The notes under the pieces are model-generated. The model worked only from the letters and a program-made list of their open reading frames with translations. It was not told where the DNA came from and searched no databases. Below, one piece after another: positions 61,045 to 64,000 of a stretch of 64,000 nucleotides of DNA. The stretch is from Rhodanobacter humi (GTDB lineage Bacteria; Pseudomonadota; Gammaproteobacteria; Xanthomonadales; Rhodanobacteraceae): contig NZ_JBGBPY010000001.1 in NCBI RefSeq assembly GCF_041107455.1, positions 1,116,001 through 1,180,000 of the forward strand, read 5' to 3'. The translations under genes and the position numbers were made by a program. The number at the start of each line of letters is the position of its first letter. The stretch's first letter is position 1.

Positions 61045-64000
61045 GCGGAGACTCTCCCGGCGAGGACGGCAATGGCGGTGGCGGCGCCGCTGCCGGCTTC
61101 GGCTCATGCCGATGCCAGTAGCCGCCGTGCGTCCATGCGCCGAAGGCCCACTGCAGCCAACCGATCAGCGCGAACGCCAGCCACAACGCCCATGCCAGCA
61201 TCGCCAGCTTGTACCACCACAGCGACACGCTGAGCACGCCGCCCACGGGCAGCACGCCGCTGCTCTGGTCGGCGAACCAGCGCAGCCGCCAGGCATCGGA
61301 ACCGTTGCCGGCTACGTGCATGTCCGGCACGCCGAGCAGGCCCTTGGGCACCGCGGCGACCAGCACGAGCAGCGCCAGCACGGTAAGCAGCGCCAGCCCG
61401 AGCTGCACAAGGTTGAATCCCCGCACACGTTCCGGCGGCGACCAGCGCGCGCGCAGTCCGAGCAGGATCAGCCACGCCGCCACCAGCGCATACGCACCCC
61501 ACGCGAATGCGGAGAAGCCCAGCCCCAGCAGCAGCCAGTGGCGGTAGCGCAGCGGCGTGGGCGCGTAACGCGCCAGCAGCCAGGCGACCAGCAGCAACAC
61601 CACGAGCTGCGACCAGTACAGCACCGCCGGGCCGGTGGTCGATCCCCAGGTCCACAGCACCCAGCGGTCCTGCGGCAGATCCAGCTCGGCGGCGATGTTC
61701 GCCACCGGCGCCTCCAGCGCGAGCGCCGGCGTGCGTGTGCGCGCGGCGATCCCGTGCGGTTCGCGCAGGCGCACCTGGTAGTCGTGTTCGCCGGGCAGCA
61801 GCGGCAGGCCGAGCCTGCCGTTGCGCACGGCCAGGTTCACCGGCTCGCCGTCGCGGCTGGCCTCCCGCAGCTCGGCGCCGGCAGGCAGCGCGATCGCGTG
61901 CTCGCCGCCGCGCGTGCTGCGCGCCGTGAGCGCGAGCGTGGTTTCCGTGCTGCGCTCGCCCACCTTGCTTTGCACGCCCACGTTGTCGAAGGCGAGGCTG
62001 CCGCCGCCAACCGCGACCGGCTGGCTGAAACCGAGTTGCACGGTTTCGCCGGGCAGCGGCTGGAAGCGCAGGCCCACGTCGCTGGCGCTGGTCGGCACGC
62101 CTTGCGCATCGACGTGCCACATCGGCGCGGCGACGATTTCCCAGACTTCGGCGCGCTCGCCCAGCGCGGGCGCCGTGAGCGCGAGCTTCGCCGCGTGATC
62201 CAGCCGGCTCGTCCAGCGCACGGTGTCGCTGCCTGCGTTGAAGGTGACGTCGATGCGGCCGTTCTTCACCAGCGCGCCATCACCTTGCGGATGTTCGCCG
62301 GGCAGCAGCGGCAGGCTGAGGCTGAAGCCGCCATTCGCGGGGGCGATGCGTTCGACCGTGTTTTCCACCCGCCAGTCCACGCCCAGCAGCAGGCGGCGGG
62401 TCAGCCGCACGTAGGGCGGGAAGTCCTGCGCGGCCACCGCCGGGCCGCCGTTGTCGGCGACGCGCACGCGTTGCAGCGCGAGGCTGTCGCCCAGCATGCG
62501 TCCGCCGTCCACGCCATCCAGCGACCAGCCCTGCCCGTTGAACGCCACCCGCTGCGGGCGCAACGCGAAGTTCAGGCTGGCGCTGTCCGCCGTGCCGATG
62601 CGGTAGCGCAGGCCGATGCGATGCACGCCGCGGTCGAGGCGCAGCAGCGCATCGTCGTCGTCGCGAACCAGCGCGGCGGGATGCCCGTCCACGCTGGCGT
62701 CGAGCAATTGCAGCGCGGCGTCGGGTTGCGGCAGCGGCAAGGCCACGGTGGCACCCGCAGCCACCTCCAGCGCCACGTCCAGCGTGTCGCCGCTGGCCTG
62801 CAGTTGCGCCTGCGCCACGCTGGCGCAGGCGGGCGCGCACTTCGGCGCTTCGGTGAGGCGGGCCTTCAACTGATCCAGCAGTTGTTGATTCGGCAAGCTC
62901 TGCGCGTGCGAAATCGAAGGCAGCAGCGCGACGGCGAGCAGCAGCGCACCGGCCACGCCGGCGCCGCGTGCAGCGGTCCAAGGCAGGCGCCACGGGCGCA
63001 GGCTAGCGAGCAGCTTCGCCAGCAACGCCGCCAGCATGGCGACCATCGCCACGCGCAGCAGCCGCACCAGCCAGCGCGGCGCGATCAGCAGCCGCGTGGT
63101 TTGTTCCGCAGTCACCGGGCCGGACCAGCCGAGTTGGTAGTCGTTACCTTGATCCCAGCCCGGCGTGCCCGCACCAGCCTGGATCGTGCTGCGGCTGTCG
63201 AAATCGTCGAGGCCGGAGCTTTGCAACGCATTCGCAGTCACGACGACCGAAGAAAGATATTGCGTCGCCTTGGTGCGTGCGCGCGGAGAAGGCTGTTTCA
63301 TGGGTTCAGACGGCGGCGGCAACACTGCTAGCGCTGCTGGCGCTGCCGACGGAGGCGCTGGCGGTGCTGGCACCGCCGCATCGTTGGAAACCTCCTCCAC
63401 CGGAGGCGGCGTTGTCTGCCGGATGGTCTTCGGCGGCGGCTGGACATATTCCTCATGCACGAACTGCCCGCCCTCCAACTGCGGATGTAGCGCGTACTGC
63501 AATTGCCGTGCGGCGAACGGCAGGCTCCACAACACGGCGAGCGCGAACACCGCGATGGCGGCGCCGCGCGCCGCGACACGCAGGCGTCCATCCGGCAAGG
63601 CACGCAGCAGCAGCGCCAGCAGCAACACCATGGCCAGCGTCCACAGCGGCGCGCCGCTTTCATGGCGGCCCAGCGCGAGATAAAGCGCCGCCAGCACAGC
63701 CCAGCGCCAGCCGAGCAGGCGACCGGCCAGCAAGGCGACCAGCGCGAGCACGAACAGGTCGAGCAGGCTCCATTGCGCCACCCACGTATCCGGCGCGCGG
63801 TCCGCACCGGACGCCGCGATCAGGCGATAGCCGAACGGCAGGTGCAGGCTGGCGCTGATGCCTTCCAGCGGCAGTCGCCAGCCGGAGCTGGGGATCGCGC
63901 CCCCGTGCACGGACAAGCGCAGGCCGGCGTCGAGATCGAGTTTGCGCGTGCGCAGTTCGACGCCGCTGCGGCCATCGCCGCCCTTGCTGACCAGCAGCGG
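61037..64000 (-). CDS. very large inner-membrane protein, unknown (5' partial)
   Basis: The open frame runs to the right edge, giving 987 visible residues of a larger protein; the first in-frame start codon inside (63916) is internal. Hydrophobic helices occur at about 50-140 (visible part), near 290-340, then a long periplasmic-type beta-rich region of ~400 residues ([35 protein letters not shown]), and about six more helices near the C-terminus ([18 protein letters not shown] onward), ending in a Pro-rich tail. I do not recognise a named family; similar hypothetical proteins occur in Xanthomonads, from memory only. It overlaps prmC by 8 bases. Confidence 0.75.
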   Translation of the reverse strand, partial: PLLVSKGGDGRSGVELRTRKLDLDAGLRLSVHGGAIPSSGWRLPLEGISASLHLPFGYRLIAASGADRAPDTWVAQWSLLDLFVLALVALLAGRLLGWRWAVLAALYLALGRHESGAPLWTLAMVLLLALLLRALPDGRLRVAARGAAIAVFALAVLWSLPFAARQLQYALHPQLEGGQFVHEEYVQPPPKTIRQTTPPPVEEVSNDAAVPAPPAPPSAAPAALAVLPPPSEPMKQPSPRARTKATQYLSSVVVTANALQSSGLDDFDSRSTIQAGAGTPGWDQGNDYQLGWSGPVTAEQTTRLLIAPRWLVRLLRVAMVAMLAALLAKLLASLRPWRLPWTAARGAGVAGALLLAVALLPSISHAQSLPNQQLLDQLKARLTEAPKCAPACASVAQAQLQASGDTLDVALEVAAGATVALPLPQPDAALQLLDASVDGHPAALVRDDDDALLRLDRGVHRIGLRYRIGTADSASLNFALRPQRVAFNGQGWSLDGVDGGRMLGDSLALQRVRVADNGGPAVAAQDFPPYVRLTRRLLLGVDWRVENTVERIAPANGGFSLSLPLLPGEHPQGDGALVKNGRIDVTFNAGSDTVRWTSRLDHAAKLALTAPALGERAEVWEIVAAPMWHVDAQGVPTSASDVGLRFQPLPGETVQLGFSQPVAVGGGSLAFDNVGVQSKVGERSTETTLALTARSTRGGEHAIALPAGAELREASRDGEPVNLAVRNGRLGLPLLPGEHDYQVRLREPHGIAARTRTPALALEAPVANIAAELDLPQDRWVLWTWGSTTGPAVLYWSQLVVLLLVAWLLARYAPTPLRYRHWLLLGLGFSAFAWGAYALVAAWLILLGLRARWSPPERVRGFNLVQLGLALLTVLALLVLVAAVPKGLLGVPDMHVAGNGSDAWRLRWFADQSSGVLPVGGVLSVSLWWYKLAMLAWALWLAFALIGWLQWAFGAWTHGGYWHRHEPKPAAAPPPPLPSSPGESPRG

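Overview
The window reads as chromosomal DNA of a high-GC gammaproteobacterium of the Lysobacterales (Xanthomonadales), probably Rhodanobacteraceae (Dyella/Rhodanobacter-like). The assignment rests on gene content: a fused aspartokinase/diaminopimelate decarboxylase, the MurD2 + MurL peptidoglycan pair known from Xanthomonas, a paired 'transmembrane repetitive'-type proline-rich protein locus, and dense families of short palindromic repeats. No rRNA, tRNA, CRISPR array, prophage or insertion sequence was seen. Taxonomy is inference.

Layout. 1-2.5 kb: an M13 metallopeptidase cut by the left edge, then a YciI-like protein. 2.5-8.9 kb (minus strand): lysAC, a DUF559 nuclease-like gene, murL, murD2 and ridA, linking lysine/diaminopimelate supply to peptidoglycan precursor assembly. 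9.1-16.2 kb: FUSC exporter, class I fumarase, secreted S53 peptidase, APC permease. 16.2-19.0 kb: a two-gene molybdenum hydroxylase operon that looks degenerate (first Fe-S cluster ligands gone, a frameshift, catalytic Glu apparently gone). 19-23.3 kb: lone HTH protein, secreted unknown protein and the proline-rich pair, one member frameshifted. 23.8-25.8 kb: EF-G paralogue. 26-28 kb: small membrane protein, VOC protein and an AT-rich two-gene islet that looks acquired.

28.3-35.6 kb (minus strand): a tightly overlapping seven-gene RDD-RDD-SpoIIM-DUF4129-DUF4350-MoxR-DUF58 operon, a probable envelope chaperone/membrane-insertion system. 35.7-42.5 kb: SET-domain methyltransferase, LEA-type lipoprotein, acyl-CoA dehydrogenase, lipoprotein hydrolase, DUF4105 protein and OmpA-like lipoprotein. 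42.6-48.4 kb: large periplasmic-sensor/PAS/GGDEF/EAL protein, RNase II-family enzyme, GNAT and PepSY proteins. 48.7-54.3 kb: a complete tripartite RND efflux operon. 54.4-61 kb: CocE/AEH-type hydrolase, SapC between near-identical inverted repeats, HNH endonuclease, dxs and prmC. 61-64 kb: a very large membrane protein cut by the right edge.

Repeats are the most striking non-gene feature. At least four families of hairpin repeats are scattered between genes, and several have moved into coding sequence: one sits in frame inside murL, and others supply the C-termini or stop codons of the DUF559, FUSC and lipoprotein-hydrolase genes. I did not identify a clearly new multi-gene system. The best candidates for follow-up are the degenerate molybdenum hydroxylase operon, the repeat-bracketed DUF559 gene, the repeat-bracketed sapC segment and the AT-rich islet with a possible PD-(D/E)XK nuclease.
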